Positions 63,490 through 64,000 of a stretch of DNA of 64,000 nt are shown piece by piece. Within the stretch, counting starts at the first letter, position 1; each line of letters begins with the position of its first letter. The DNA is from Salvia splendens (Eukaryota > Streptophyta > Magnoliopsida > Lamiales > Lamiaceae): NCBI RefSeq assembly GCF_004379255.2, contig NC_056048.1, positions 13,663,197 to 13,727,196 on the forward strand, written 5' to 3'. The notes beneath the pieces were generated by a model that was not told where the DNA came from, ran no database searches, and saw only the letters and a list, made by a program, of their open reading frames with translations. A program made the position numbers and the translations under genes.

Positions 63490-64000
63490 GTCGCTAGTTT
63501 AGCAAGTTATTTTTATGTTTTATTATTTCTTTTTGAATATTTGGTATTTTTATTATTTGAATTTCGGTACGAGTCGAGCTTAATTATAAGCTCCATTTTG
63601 GGTTTTCTTTGTTAGTTCTTTCCCGAGATGACTAGTAAGTCGAACCAACCCTAGGGTCCTTAGATTATAAATAGGGTTTTTATTCATTCATTCAACATGA
63701 ATAAAATTATTATTTGCCCAACATCTTGTTGAACGTATCTAAAAAACCCTAGGTATCGAGCTGCCTGATGGGAACGCCTCCCGCGCTCAGCCGAACCTTA
63801 GATTCCGACGACCCTACGACTGGGAGCCGGAGCTTGAGAGGCCGACGAGCGCAGCCGCCAGTCAATGTTGAGGGATAAGCCCTTAACAATATCATATAGT
63901 ACTTAGTAAATTGTGAGCGTTCAGTGTCTACTGATTTTTAATTTTTTTTTATGTTTTTTTAGAATGCATCAAAATATAATACTATTATGGGTAATGATCA
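63490..64000 (+). other. Putative 3' LTR region of element C and right edge
   Basis: TATAAATA at 63666-63673 followed by ttcattcattcaacatgaataaaatt resembles an LTR promoter and leader. A GC-richer part runs to about 63870, ending tgttgagggataagcccttaaca. Beyond that AT-rich sequence with nothing recognisable. LTR boundaries could not be set because the partner LTR is not in the window. Confidence 0.4.

Overview
This is a plant nuclear window, almost certainly from a eudicot. The evidence is spliceable introns, tRNA-primed Copia and Gypsy retrotransposons, an L1-like LINE with a plant DUF4283 ORF1, hAT, Mutator and Harbinger non-autonomous DNA elements, a tRNA-derived SINE and a GATA-factor pseudogene. 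The sequence alone does not fix the species. Only one ordinary host gene looks intact: a three-exon kelch/beta-propeller gene at 6451-7934 on the minus strand. Almost everything else is repeats, many nested in one another.

Layout. 1-837: 5' end of a minus-strand Copia element (gag, PBS, LTR). 1174-1898: hAT-type MITE with an 8-bp target duplication. 2120-2860: probable Mutator-like MITE. 2949-3197: Harbinger transposase stub. 3889-4152: GATA-factor pseudogene. 4251-9043: tandem ~770-bp repeats holding the kelch gene, ending in a large inverted repeat. 9043-10135: four-copy 271-bp tandem array. 10501-11283: foldback element and a Mutator-like head, repeated collinearly at 22377-23165. Between these lies a complete young Ty3/Gypsy element of the Tat lineage (11657-22258): 593-bp LTRs with one visible difference, 5-bp target duplication CCGAC, plus-strand gag-pol with two RNase H domains, and a spliced antisense gene with a Transposase_28-type domain. 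Its pol has lost the protease active site and carries frameshifts, so it probably moved in trans.

22856-40785 is a ~9-kb direct tandem duplication (22856-31772 and 31773-40785). Each unit holds a Mutator-like element with a tiny two-exon ORF, a pol-less Athila-like element (family A, minus strand), a fragment of a plus-strand Gypsy integrase (element C) split by a SINE, and the start of a second Athila-like LTR (family B). The units are nearly identical except for two sharply bounded diverged tracts, which suggests gene conversion.

40472-63227 is family B: a minus-strand Athila-like element with ~1.59-kb LTRs, a gag-type ORF and no recognisable pol. It is split by a Copia-type LARD (42802-49171; non-coding, truncated 5' LTR) and by a ~6.9-kb L1-like LINE (52088-59003; 17-bp target duplication). 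Its 5' LTR-PBS-gag junction is tandemly duplicated (1345 bp). Beyond B, the C terminus and putative LTR of element C resume at 63228-64000, so B inserted into C.

Relative order that can be read: C, then A-LTR and SINE insertion into C, then B into C, then the 9-kb duplication (it copied the first 314 bp of B). LINE and LARD postdate B. The Tat insertion postdates the foldback/MULE tandem duplication it splits.
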